Assembly: GCF_016907295.1 (NCBI RefSeq)
Contig: NZ_JAFBBR010000001.1
Location: forward strand, 1,984,001 to 2,048,000
DNA length: 64,000 bases
Origin: Microbacterium dextranolyticum
GTDB lineage: Bacteria > Actinomycetota > Actinomycetes > Actinomycetales > Microbacteriaceae
Reading direction: 5' to 3'
Below are positions 9,487 through 19,781 of the stretch, one piece after another. The translations under genes and the position numbers were made by a program. Below the pieces are notes generated by a model. It was not told the DNA's origin. It did no database searches and saw nothing but the letters and a program-made list of their open reading frames with translations. Numbering within the stretch: the first letter of the stretch is position 1; every line of letters starts with the position of its first letter.

Positions 9487-9575
9487 CGTGAACCCGCCGG
9501 TGTGCGAGGCCGCTGCTCGCGAAGAGGACACCGGCGAGACGCCGGCACAGCCCTCGAAGCCTCGGAGAGGCGGGA

Positions 9576-11673
<2,098 letters not shown>

Positions 11674-11740
11674 CGCGCTCTCGGGCGTTCCCGGCCGTTC
11701 AGGGCGCAGTCCTGCAGCCGCACATCTGGGCGTCGCGTAT

Positions 11741-13039
11741 CTAGAACGGCGCGGGATCGGCCGAAACGGGGATGGTCGGCGTGAAGTGGACGGGTGGGGC
11801 GGGGGCATCCTCGCGGTAGATGCGCCCCGTGGGCGAGGTCCATTCGAGGACTCCGCCGCCGAGTTGGCGCGCCCGCCACCGGGTGAACTGCTTCATACTG
11901 TGATGCCGTTGACACAGGTGCGCGAGATTCCACAGTGCGGTCGGTCCGCCGAGGGCCGCATCGACGGTGTGGTCGATCTCGCAGCGGATCGCAGCCCTCC
12001 GGCATCCCGGGAATCGGCAGTGCTGGTCGCGCGCCCGCAGGAAGCGCCGTTGCGGCCACGGCGTGCGGTACCGATCGACGGCGAGAACCGTGCCCTCGAC
12101 CGGCTCGGTCAGCACCCGCGCCCAGCACGAGGCGTTCGCCGCCAGCGCTCGCGCGGTCTCGGCGTCGATCGGTGACCGTCCCACCAGGTCGGCGGGACCG
12201 TCGTCGGCACCCAGCAGCGTCAGCGCCGGAACGATCACCTGCACCTGCGCGCGGATCGCGCCGAGGCTACCCGGGCCGTCGCCGCCCGCGGTCGGGTCGA
12301 GGGATGGCGCGCCCGCGAGGAGCAGATCGGCGAACACATCAGCACGCACCTGGTCGATGCGGCGATCATCCTCGTCATCCGACTCTCGCGCATCGACCAC
12401 GGCCCGCGCCTGCTGGGTGAGTCGATCGAGGATGCCGTCGGCGATGATCGTGGGAAGATCGGCCACGAGCTCGGACATCCCGTCCCGCCCCGGCACGACC
12501 CGCACGCGCCGATCGCTCGCGGCGATGCGATGCCTCTCGCCGAAAGAGACCTCTGCCACCCGCTGCGCGAGGATCTCGATCTCCGCACGCACGCGGTTCG
12601 GCGTGTCGCGCGCGCACCGGTCGATCGCCTCGCGCTCGAAATCTGCACGCCGCTCTGACGGGACGACGTTTCCCGCCTCCACGATCACCCGCACGTGCCC
12701 ACGGGTGATCCGGCCCGACTCCCACGCCGCCAGCGCAGCCGGGTACCGCTCGACGATCTCGCGCGCCTCATCGATCCGCACCTGCACGGTGCGGTCGGTG
12801 ACGCGCAGCACGCCGCCGAGCTCCGCCGCCACCGACCGCAGCGCCATATCGTGCACGCGCATGTTCTCGGGCGACCCGGCCGCCTGTCGCGCGGCGAGCT
12901 GCCCGGCACGGGCCAGCAGGCGCATCTGCGCGACCTGCGCCGCCGTCAGCTGCGCATCGACGGACGCGACGCCGGCGACGATCTCGGCCAGCACGGCGAT
13001 GTCGCCGTCGCTGCCCGAGATCGTCGCAAGCTTCTCCAT
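11741..13039 (-). CDS. DUF222 domain-containing HNH nuclease-like protein
   Basis: The protein is 432 residues. The N-terminal two thirds match the DUF222 (13E12-repeat) architecture of actinobacteria, and the C-terminus has an HNH/zinc-finger module: HCRFPGC, then CEIDH, then NLAHLCQRHH. The Cys pairs and the D-H plus H-H residues suggest a metal-dependent nuclease fold. These proteins are abundant, often multicopy and of unknown biological role. The ATG at 13039 is preferred over a GTG 38 codons upstream, because the upstream residues are Arg/Cys-rich and overlap a palindrome. It is the last gene before an imperfect 22-bp inverted repeat behind mfd. Confidence 0.8.
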   Translation of the reverse strand: MEKLATISGSDGDIAVLAEIVAGVASVDAQLTAAQVAQMRLLARAGQLAARQAAGSPENMRVHDMALRSVAAELGGVLRVTDRTVQVRIDEAREIVERYPAALAAWESGRITRGHVRVIVEAGNVVPSERRADFEREAIDRCARDTPNRVRAEIEILAQRVAEVSFGERHRIAASDRRVRVVPGRDGMSELVADLPTIIADGILDRLTQQARAVVDARESDDEDDRRIDQVRADVFADLLLAGAPSLDPTAGGDGPGSLGAIRAQVQVIVPALTLLGADDGPADLVGRSPIDAETARALAANASCWARVLTEPVEGTVLAVDRYRTPWPQRRFLRARDQHCRFPGCRRAAIRCEIDHTVDAALGGPTALWNLAHLCQRHHSMKQFTRWRARQLGGGVLEWTSPTGRIYREDAPAPPVHFTPTIPVSADPAPF

Positions 13040-13144
13040 AACCCCATTCTGACCGGGGGTTCCGACATCGCATGGTCGCTGCATCACCCGCACCCCGCAC
13101 CGCCCCGCACGCAACCTGACACCGCACCCGAGCGCCCACACTGT

Positions 13145-13211
13145 CCCCGCCAAACCTCGCGTATGTCACGCAAAACGCCCCGAAACCGTACATACGGGAG
13201 GTTTCGCGGGG
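13145..13211. repeat. 22-bp imperfect inverted repeat between mfd and the DUF222 gene
   Basis: Positions 13145-13166 and 13190-13211 are inverted copies with two mismatches in 22, separated by a 23-nt loop. The right part can also pair with GCCCCGAAACC inside the loop, so two hairpins compete. It lies about 100 bp beyond the mfd stop and could end mfd transcription. It is also a candidate dispersed palindromic element. Confidence 0.6.
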
Positions 13212-13307
13212 CATCCAGCTCCGGAACACCGGCGCCATTGAGGCCGGTCCCCGACCACGAGGAACGACCGCGACAGCGAGGGGCACCCGGGCAGCGCGCG
13301 GCGAGCG

Positions 13308-16300
13308 TCAGGCGGCGTCGGCAGGTTCAGGCAAGGGGTAGAGCTGATCGAGCAGTTGCTCGACCCATGCGATGAGGTCCGCGCCGGGCACGGGCTCCCC
13401 GCCGGCGTTCGGCAGCGGCACGACCATCGCCTCTCCCCCGGCCAGCACCTTCGACTTGGGGTAGAGCCGCTGCAAGCGCACGCGCAGCGAATCGGATGCC
13501 GGGGCCGGCACGACCCGCAGGTTTGGGCCCATCGCGACGACGTCGCTCAGCTGCGACTGCGCAGCCCGCCGCCGCAGACGCGCGATCCGGAACAGTCCGT
13601 CGACCTCCGCCGGCGCCTGTCCGTAACGGTCCTCGAGCTCCTCGCGGACGAGGTCGATCGGGTCACCGGCATCCGCCCCCTGCGGCCGCGTCGGCGACGC
13701 CGCGGCGGACAGCTTCTGATACGCCTCGAGGCGCAGGCGCTCGCTGTCGATGTAGCTCTCGGGGATCCGCGCATCGACGGGGAGCTCCAGGCGCAGTTCG
13801 GCGGGCCCCTCGACCTCGTCGCCGCGGAAGGTGGCGACCGCTTCGCCGATCATGCGCAGGTACAGGTCGAATCCGACCCCGGCGATGTGCCCCGCCTGCT
13901 CGGCACCGAGGAGGTTGCCCGCGCCGCGGATCTCGAGGTCTTTCAGCGCGACCTGCATGCCCGAGCCGAGGTCGTTGTTGACCGCGATCGTCTCGAGGCG
14001 GTCGGCGGCCGTCTCGGACAGCGGCTTCACGTCGTCGTAGAGGAAGTAGGCGTACGCGCGCTCGCGCCCGCGACCCACACGGCCGCGCAGCTGGTGCAGC
14101 TGGCTGAGGCCGTACTTGTCGGCGCGGTCGATGATGATCGTGTTGGCGTTCGAGATGTCGAGCCCGGTCTCGATGATCGTCGTCGAGACGAGCACGTCGT
14201 ACTTGCGCTCCCAGAACCCGTCGACCACCTCTTCCAGCGCGTGCTCGCCCATCTGGCCGTGCGCGACCGCGATCCGCGCCTCGGGCACGAGTTCGGCCAA
14301 CTGCGCGGCCACCCGCTGGATCGACTGCACCCGGTTGTGCACGTAGAAGACCTGACCTTCGCGCAGCAGCTCGCGCCGGATCGCGGCAGCGATCTGCTTG
14401 TCGCTGCGTGCACCGACGTACGAGAGGATCGGATGCCGGTCCTCCGGCGGGGTCGCGAGCGTCGACATCTCGCGGATGCCCGTCACCGCCATTTCCAGCG
14501 TGCGCGGGATCGGCGTCGCGCTCATGGCGAGGATGTCGACGTTCGTCTTGAGCTTCTTCAGCGCGTCCTTGTGTTCGACGCCGAACCGCTGCTCCTCGTC
14601 GATGATCATGAGCCCGAGATCCTTGAAGATCACCTTCTCGGTGAGGATGCGGTGCGTGCCGATGACCATGTCGACCGTGCCGTCGGTGAGCCCCGCGAGG
14701 GTCTCGCGCGCCTCTTTGTCGGTCTGGAAGCGCGAGAGCGGGCGGACTTTCACCGGGAATCCGGCGAAGCGCTCCTGGAACGTCTCGAGGTGCTGCTTGA
14801 CGAGCAGTGTCGTGGGCACGAGCATCGCCACCTGCTTGCCGTCCTGGATCGCTTTGAAGGCGGCGCGCACGGCGACCTCTGTCTTGCCGAAGCCGACGTC
14901 GCCCGACAGCAGCCGGTCCATTGGGATCGACCGTTCCATGTCGGCCTTGATCTCGTCGATCGTCTGCAGCTGGTCGGGCGTCTCGGCGAACGGGAAGGCT
15001 TCCTCGAGCTCACGCTGCCACGGGGTGTCGGGACCGAAGGCGTAGCCCTTCGCGGCCATCCGGGCGGAGTAGAGCTTCACGAGCTCGACGGCGATGTCGC
15101 GGACCGCCTTTCGGGCCTTGCCCTTCGCCGCCGCCCAGTCGCTGCCGCCCATCTTCGACAGCGTCGGCGCCTCGCCGCCGACGTAGCGGCTCAGCAGATC
15201 GAGCTGGTCGGTCGGCACGAACAGCTTGTCGCCCGGATGACCCCGCTTGGAGGGCGCGTACTCGAGCACGAGGTACTCGCGCGTGGTCTTCACGGCGTTG
15301 CGTCCACCGCTGGACACCTCGCGCTGCACGAGCTCGACGAACCGGCCGATGCCGTGCGTGGAATGCACGACGATGTCACCGGTCTTCAGCTGCAGCGGAT
15401 CGACGACGTTCCGCCGCCGCGAGGCGAGCTTCTTGACGACCCTCCCGTCGGCGCCGATCGTGCGGCCGTAGAACTCCGCCTCGGTGAGCACGGCGAGCTT
15501 CGCCTCGACGAGCTCGAATCCGCTCTCGAGCACGGCGAGCACGGTCGTGACGACCCCGGGCTGGGGGGCATCGTCGAGCGACTCGGCGGTACGCGCGGCG
15601 ATGCCGCGCTCGGCGAGGACATCGCGCGCACGGTCGACGAGGCCCGCGCCCGATGCGGCCACCACGACGCTCCAGCCGTCGGCGACGAGCTCTCCGACGT
15701 GCGCCGTCGCACCGTCGACGTTGCCCTGGAAAGAGGGCACCGCGCGTGCCGGAACACGCACCACGTCGCTCTGGCCGAGCCCTTCATCGGCGGCATCCGC
15801 CTCACCGGAGTCGAATCCGCTGAACGACCACCACACGCCGCCGCGCTCACGTGTCGCCGCCGCGAGATCGGGCAGCGCCAGGAAGTCTCCCGACGCCAGA
15901 TCCACGGGGGTGTCGGCGCCGGCGACCGCCGCGCTCCACGCCGCTTCGAGGAACTCGCGGTTCGTGTCGCCGAGGGTCATCGCGCGCCGTACCGAACGTT
16001 CGGGATCGACGAGCGCGACAGCGGTGCCTCGCGGCAGGTAATCGACGAGCGGGACGACGGCATCCGCGACGGCAGGAAGCAGCGATTCCATGCCCTCGAC
16101 GGGGATGCCCTCGCTCATCTTCTCGATCATCGCCTGCAGGCCGGGGAACCGGTCGCGCAGCGCTGCGGCGCGCTCGCGGACATCGGGCGTCAGCAGCAGC
16201 TCGCGCGCCGGCAGCAGCGTCACACTGCGGATCTCGCCCGGCAGGGAGCGCTGATCGGCGACGGAGAACGCCCGGATCTGATCGACCTCGTCGCCGAAGA

Positions 16301-16907
16301 ATTCGACGCGATACGGGTGGTCGGCGACGGTCGGGAACACGTCGAGGATGCCACCGCGCACGGCGAACTCGCCGCGCCGCGACACCATGTCGACGCGCAG
16401 ATACGCGAGGTCGACGAGGCGGCGGGCGACCGCCTGCAGGTCGTGCCCCCGCCCGGACACCGCGAGGTCGAGCACGCCTGCGTCGGTGAGTCCGGCCGCG
16501 AGCGGCTGCAACGCTCCGCGCACCGACGCGGTGACGATGAGAGGCGCGCGCCCGTCCCAGGCGGCGGCCTCCCGCAGCACGGCCAGGCGACGCCCGACCG
16601 TCTCGGTCGAGGGGCTGAGACGTTCGTGCGGCAGAGTCTCCCACGCAGGGAAGTGGTGCACGGAGGCATCCGGCACCAGGCTCTGCAGCGCCGGACCGAT
16701 GCTCTCCGCACGCCGCCCGGTGGGCGTGATCACGAGGAGAGCCGGAGGCAGAACGCCTGAGCCCCTCCTCGCGTCGAGGAGCGCCGCCAGAAGAGGAGCG
16801 TCGAGTCCGCCGAGCATCGAGAAGTCGGTGTCGACGCGGGCCGCTTCGAGGGCTCGGCCGACGGATGGAGCCTGCGTCAGGGCGCGCGCGATCCCGGAAA
16901 CTGTCAC
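13308..16907 (-). CDS. mfd: Transcription-repair coupling factor Mfd
   Basis: This 1199-residue ATP-dependent translocase removes RNA polymerase stalled at DNA damage and recruits UvrA. The N-terminus is the UvrB-like damage-recognition module. The middle carries the RNA polymerase interaction domain (about residues 490-570). The helicase core has Walker A GDVGFGKTEVAVRAAF (about 667), DEEQRFG (about 768), SATPIPRTLEMA, and the RecG-like translocation segment QLHQLRGRVGRG. Length is typical. The GTG at 16907 is preceded by TAGACT with a six-base gap, indicating a leaderless message. The promoter region is shared with the divergent gene at 16966. Confidence 0.98.
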   Translation of the reverse strand: MTVSGIARALTQAPSVGRALEAARVDTDFSMLGGLDAPLLAALLDARRGSGVLPPALLVITPTGRRAESIGPALQSLVPDASVHHFPAWETLPHERLSPSTETVGRRLAVLREAAAWDGRAPLIVTASVRGALQPLAAGLTDAGVLDLAVSGRGHDLQAVARRLVDLAYLRVDMVSRRGEFAVRGGILDVFPTVADHPYRVEFFGDEVDQIRAFSVADQRSLPGEIRSVTLLPARELLLTPDVRERAAALRDRFPGLQAMIEKMSEGIPVEGMESLLPAVADAVVPLVDYLPRGTAVALVDPERSVRRAMTLGDTNREFLEAAWSAAVAGADTPVDLASGDFLALPDLAAATRERGGVWWSFSGFDSGEADAADEGLGQSDVVRVPARAVPSFQGNVDGATAHVGELVADGWSVVVAASGAGLVDRARDVLAERGIAARTAESLDDAPQPGVVTTVLAVLESGFELVEAKLAVLTEAEFYGRTIGADGRVVKKLASRRRNVVDPLQLKTGDIVVHSTHGIGRFVELVQREVSSGGRNAVKTTREYLVLEYAPSKRGHPGDKLFVPTDQLDLLSRYVGGEAPTLSKMGGSDWAAAKGKARKAVRDIAVELVKLYSARMAAKGYAFGPDTPWQRELEEAFPFAETPDQLQTIDEIKADMERSIPMDRLLSGDVGFGKTEVAVRAAFKAIQDGKQVAMLVPTTLLVKQHLETFQERFAGFPVKVRPLSRFQTDKEARETLAGLTDGTVDMVIGTHRILTEKVIFKDLGLMIIDEEQRFGVEHKDALKKLKTNVDILAMSATPIPRTLEMAVTGIREMSTLATPPEDRHPILSYVGARSDKQIAAAIRRELLREGQVFYVHNRVQSIQRVAAQLAELVPEARIAVAHGQMGEHALEEVVDGFWERKYDVLVSTTIIETGLDISNANTIIIDRADKYGLSQLHQLRGRVGRGRERAYAYFLYDDVKPLSETAADRLETIAVNNDLGSGMQVALKDLEIRGAGNLLGAEQAGHIAGVGFDLYLRMIGEAVATFRGDEVEGPAELRLELPVDARIPESYIDSERLRLEAYQKLSAAASPTRPQGADAGDPIDLVREELEDRYGQAPAEVDGLFRIARLRRRAAQSQLSDVVAMGPNLRVVPAPASDSLRVRLQRLYPKSKVLAGGEAMVVPLPNAGGEPVPGADLIAWVEQLLDQLYPLPEPADAA

Positions 16908-16913
16908 CGGACG

Positions 16914-16919
16914 AGTCTA
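16914..16919 (-). promoter_or_regulatory. -10 box of leaderless mfd promoter
   Basis: On the minus strand TAGACT is followed by CGTCCG and then the mfd GTG. It lies 34 bp from the -10 box of the divergent gene, so the two promoters overlap in their upstream parts. Confidence 0.6.
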
Positions 16920-16953
16920 GGGCGCCCCACGGACACCGGATCTGACCCCCGCC

Positions 16954-16959
16954 TAGGAT
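16954..16959 (+). promoter_or_regulatory. -10 box of leaderless promoter for the 16966 gene
   Basis: TAGGAT, six bases (GAGCGT), then GTG. The ATG at 16959 overlaps the -10 and is in another frame, which supports the GTG at 16966 as the real start. Confidence 0.6.
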
Positions 16960-16965
16960 GAGCGT

Positions 16966-17622
16966 GTGAGCCAGGACCCGCAGTCACCCGCACCGGGTGC
17001 GTCCCCGCAGCCGCCCGCGCCGGCCCCTGCGGTGCTGTTCGTCCAGCCGTCGCCGGGAGCACCGCCCGTTCCAGTCGCACCGGGTGGCCCGGCGGCACCG
17101 GCGCCGGTGTCCTCCGGCGCACCGTGGCCGGCTCCGGCCGGACAGACGACGCCGTACCCGGGCGGGACGACCGCCTCGCACGGCGAGCTCTTCTCCGCCC
17201 CTCGTGCCTCGCCGGCCGCGCCGACGCGTTCGACATCGCTCGGGCTCATCGCCCTGGTCGTCGCGCTCGTGGGCGTGGTGGTGTCGATCGTGCTCAGCGC
17301 AGCGACAGGCCTCGCCGCGGCGGAGGGCGCCGTCCGACACGCGTCCAGGCTCGGCTCGGACGAGCTGCAGTACATGTCGGAGCAGGAGCTTCTGCGACTG
17401 CTGACCCCTGTCCGCGCTCTCGTGCTGTGGGCCGAGATCGGGTACTGGATCGGCACCGCGCTGGGGCTTGCGGCGCTCGGACTCGGCATCGCCGCCATCG
17501 CGACGCGACGCGGACGAGGGCAGGGCATCGCGGCGGTCGTGGTCGCCGCCGCGGGCCCGTTCGTCTACGCCGTGATCGTCGGGCTGTGCATCCTCACTGG
17601 GATCGGCGCCGGAGCGTCCTGA
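16966..17622 (+). CDS. Proline-rich membrane protein of unknown function
   Basis: This 218-residue protein begins with about 85 residues rich in Pro and Ala, disordered and probably cytoplasmic. Three hydrophobic segments follow: LGLIALVVALVGVVVSIVL, then one around GYWIGTALGLAALGLGIAAI, then AAVVVAAAGPFVYAVIVGLC. Between the first two is a polar stretch of about 50 residues. The layout resembles actinobacterial DUF4190-type proteins, but no motif identifies a function. It is divergent from mfd and convergent with pth (48 bp between stops). The GTG start rests on the -10 spacing described separately. Confidence 0.7.
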   Translation: MSQDPQSPAPGASPQPPAPAPAVLFVQPSPGAPPVPVAPGGPAAPAPVSSGAPWPAPAGQTTPYPGGTTASHGELFSAPRASPAAPTRSTSLGLIALVVALVGVVVSIVLSAATGLAAAEGAVRHASRLGSDELQYMSEQELLRLLTPVRALVLWAEIGYWIGTALGLAALGLGIAAIATRRGRGQGIAAVVVAAAGPFVYAVIVGLCILTGIGAGAS

Positions 17623-17670
17623 CCCCAACGGGCCCGGGCGTCGCCGTGCGGCGAGCCGCCGCGGGCGATC

Positions 17671-18255
17671 TCACGCGCGCGGCGCGTGGTGTTTCTGCTG
17701 CGCAGCGAGCAGGCCCTCGCCGATGAGCTGCTCCACGGCATCCGCCGCATCGCCGATCACCAGCGGAAGCTGCGTGCGTTCCGCGGACGAGAACGGGTCG
17801 AGCACCCAGTCGGCCGGATCCTGACGCCCCGGCGGACGCCCGATCCCGACGCGGACGCGGGGGAACTCGGCCGTGCCGAGCGCCTTCGCGACATCGCGGA
17901 TGCCGTTGTGTCCGCCGTGCCCACCGCCGGTCTTGAGCTTGATCGTGTCGAAGGGGATGTCGAGCTCGTCGTGCACGAGCACGACCCGCTCCGCGGGGAT
18001 GTCGTAGAACCGGGCCAGCTGCGAGACCGGACCGCCGGAGGTGTTCATGAACGAGTTCGGGGCCGCCAGCACGATCTTCGCGGCGCCGGGGCGCAGCCAG
18101 GTCTCTGCGACACGCGCGTTCGCCTTGTGGGCGCGCAGCGTCTCGGAGCGTCGAGCTGCGAGTTCCGCGATCACCATCTGACCGACGTTGTGACGCGTGC
18201 TCTCGTATCGCGGCCCGGGGTTCCCGAGCCCGACGACGAGCCAGGTCTCAGCCAT
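17671..18255 (-). CDS. pth: Peptidyl-tRNA hydrolase
   Basis: This 194-residue cytoplasmic enzyme releases peptides from tRNAs dropped by stalled ribosomes. Conserved sites are N12 in GLGNPGPRY, the catalytic histidine H22 in STRHNVGQ, FMNTSGGPV, and the loop KTGGGHGGHNGIRD. Length is normal. The ATG at 18255 has AGGGAG three to eight bases upstream; a longer frame reaching 18300 would run into the terminator of rplY. The rplY-pth order is conserved widely in actinobacteria. Here a strong hairpin separates the two genes, so pth may rely on read-through or its own weak promoter. Confidence 0.96.
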   Translation of the reverse strand: MAETWLVVGLGNPGPRYESTRHNVGQMVIAELAARRSETLRAHKANARVAETWLRPGAAKIVLAAPNSFMNTSGGPVSQLARFYDIPAERVVLVHDELDIPFDTIKLKTGGGHGGHNGIRDVAKALGTAEFPRVRVGIGRPPGRQDPADWVLDPFSSAERTQLPLVIGDAADAVEQLIGEGLLAAQQKHHAPRA

Positions 18256-18284
18256 GCTCTCCCTCTCTGCGATCCCCGTTCGCG

Positions 18285-18325
18285 GCGAAGCCCGCCCCAC
18301 CAGTATCGGTGGCGGCGGGCTTCGC
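18285..18325 (-). terminator. Hairpin between rplY and pth
   Basis: GCGAAGCCCGCC (18285-18296) pairs perfectly with GGCGGGCTTCGC (18314-18325). Inside, CCAC pairs with GTGG around a 9-nt loop. It lies 30 bp after the rplY stop and 30 bp before the pth start codon. Confidence 0.6.
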
Positions 18326-18354
18326 GCGATGCGAGGGGATGCCTCGTGCCGTGA

Positions 18355-18978
18355 TTACTCGGCGGCCTCTTCGGACTGCTCCTCGGCGACGGCCTCGTCG
18401 GCCGCCGCGATCTCATCGGCCTCGGCCAGCGTCGCGGCGGGAACCGAGATCGCCACGACGAGCGTCTCGGGCTCGGTCACGAGCGACGCGCCCTTCGGGA
18501 GCGTCAGGTCGGCGGCCGTGATGTGGGTGCCGTCCTCGAGACCCTCGACGTCGACCTCGACGTTCTCGGGGATGTGCGTGGCCTCGACCTCGAGCGACAC
18601 GGTCGCGTTGTCGAGGTTCGCGATCGTGCCCGAGAAGGGCTCGCCCACGATGACGACCGGAACGTCGACCTGGATCTTCTCGCCCTTTTTCACGACGAGC
18701 AGGTCGATGTGCTCGATGATCTGGGTCACCGGGTCCTTCTGCACGTCCTTGACGAGCGCGAGCTGCTCCGCACCGGCGATGTCGAGCTCGAGCACCGCGT
18801 TCGCACGACGGATCAGCAGCGCGACCTGGTGGCCCGGCAGCGAGACGTGGACGGGGTCGGTGCCGTGACCGTAGATGACGGCGGGGATGCGGCCGGCGGC
18901 ACGCAGGCGGCGGGCGTAGCCCTTGCCGAAGTTCTCGCGGGTCTCGGCGACGACCTTGGCGTCGTTCTCTGCAGACAT
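18355..18978 (-). CDS. rplY: 50S ribosomal protein L25/general stress protein Ctc
   Basis: The 207-residue protein has the 5S rRNA-binding L25 domain (residues 1-90, beginning VVAETRENFGKGYARRLRAA) followed by the TL5/CTC beta domain (VDVPVVIVGEPFSGT...) and an acidic Ala/Glu tail of about 25 residues. It joins the large ribosomal subunit at the 5S rRNA. The ATG at 18978 has AAGGAG six bases upstream. The leader is long, with a small hairpin just before the ribosome site. Unlike most neighbours this gene is therefore clearly not leaderless, which suggests post-transcriptional control. Confidence 0.96.
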   Translation of the reverse strand: MSAENDAKVVAETRENFGKGYARRLRAAGRIPAVIYGHGTDPVHVSLPGHQVALLIRRANAVLELDIAGAEQLALVKDVQKDPVTQIIEHIDLLVVKKGEKIQVDVPVVIVGEPFSGTIANLDNATVSLEVEATHIPENVEVDVEGLEDGTHITAADLTLPKGASLVTEPETLVVAISVPAATLAEADEIAAADEAVAEEQSEEAAE

Positions 18979-19173
18979 GGTGTTCTCCTTGGGTGGGATC
19001 CGCGCGGTGCGGATCCGATCGTGGTCTGGGTCTCGACTCGAACGCTCGCACGTGAGGAGATCCCGCCCCGGACATCCGGAGAACAGGTGCTTCATCACCG
19101 CGTCGATCACGGATGTCCGTCGCCGAGAGCTCCCGGCGCCCGGCATCCCTCGCCGAAGTACGCCACGAGTCTA
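18979..19173 (-). promoter_or_regulatory. rplY promoter and structured 5' leader
   Basis: A -10 candidate TAGACT (19168-19173) implies a leader of about 180 nt. GGATCCGC (18996-19003) and GCGGATCC (19009-19016) form a perfect 8-bp hairpin with a 5-nt loop immediately upstream of the AAGGAG ribosome site. No open frame is convincing inside the leader. Confidence 0.45.
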
Positions 19174-19224
19174 TCAGCGGCCCCGCTACGATGGTGACGA
19201 CCCGTTCCGAACCGAGGAGGACCC

Positions 19225-19347
19225 ATGGACTACGGCTGGATGTCGCACGCGCTGATGTGGCTCGTCGGTCTGATGTCGTTGGGAGCGACCGTGGGTGCGA
19301 TCGGCGCAATGTTCGCGCTGGGACGCTCGAACTACCGCAAGGACTGA
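19225..19347 (+). CDS. 40-residue single-pass membrane protein
   Basis: This small gene has a strong ribosome site (GAGGAGG, four bases before ATG) and a -10 box TACGAT at 19187-19192. The product starts MDYGWMSHALMWLVGLMSLG, continues with a hydrophobic stretch, and ends in the charged tail GRSNYRKD, consistent with one membrane helix and a cytoplasmic basic C-terminus. The function is not known. Its last 16 bp overlap the 3' end of the convergent kinase-like gene. Its promoter lies back to back with that of rplY. Good initiation signals make a real gene likely despite its size. Confidence 0.68.
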   Translation: MDYGWMSHALMWLVGLMSLGATVGAIGAMFALGRSNYRKD

Positions 19348-19781
19348 GACTCCAGGGCGGCCACGATCCGCGCGACGACCTGATCCAGACCCGCATCGTC
19401 GGCGATCCGCACTCCGCGTTCGTCCGACAGCAGGGCGTCGATCGGCGACTCGTCCGGCTCGATCCGCTGACACCGGCGGCGACGACGCGGAGCTGGCTGT
19501 TCTCCCGGCATCGGGACGAGTTGCACGAAGACGATCGACGGCACCGCGGAGCGGAGCCAGTCGCGCTCCGGTCGTGAGACGCGCTCGATGCCCACCACCG
19601 CGTCCGGCGCGCCGAGTGCGGAGATCACGCCGCGCAGGCGCATCTCGCGCATCGAGATTCCGGGAACGACGGCGGGCCGGATGGCATCGCCGTCCGTGAA
19701 GACGGCCCTCGCACGCGCCGCCAGCGCGGCCCCGACCAGTGCGTGCCCCATCGCGCCGAACACGACGATGCGGGCGCTCAT
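19332..19781 (-). CDS. Gluconokinase-like protein lacking a P-loop lysine
   Basis: The 149-residue protein lines up by eye with the gluconokinase encoded at 22046. IVVFGAMGHALVGAALAAR stands where the kinase has the P-loop (GVSGTGKST), VFTDGDAIRP matches the kinase FQEGDDLHP, and the C-terminal helix is comparable. The G-x-G-K-S/T motif is missing, so ATP binding of the usual type is unlikely. The ATG overlaps the stop of the FCD regulator (ATGA), so the two are co-translated. It may be a degenerate kinase kept as a sensor or partner of the regulator, or a decaying copy. Residues 100-115 are Arg/Pro-rich. Confidence 0.6.
   Translation of the reverse strand: MSARIVVFGAMGHALVGAALAARARAVFTDGDAIRPAVVPGISMREMRLRGVISALGAPDAVVGIERVSRPERDWLRSAVPSIVFVQLVPMPGEQPAPRRRRRCQRIEPDESPIDALLSDERGVRIADDAGLDQVVARIVAALESQSLR

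Noticed and set aside
6675-9548. 957-codon open frame opposite ppc
   Set aside because: Antisense shadow of a certain gene, with low-complexity composition and no start signals.
11741-13039. DUF222-HNH gene as part of a defence system or homing element
   Set aside because: Only one gene, no associated methylase, helicase or toxin, and the family is common in actinobacteria without known defence linkage.
13356-16760. Very long open frame opposite mfd (over 1100 codons)
   Set aside because: High G+C suppresses stops on the antisense strand; the frame mirrors mfd codons, has no recognisable domain and is full of Arg, His and Glu runs.
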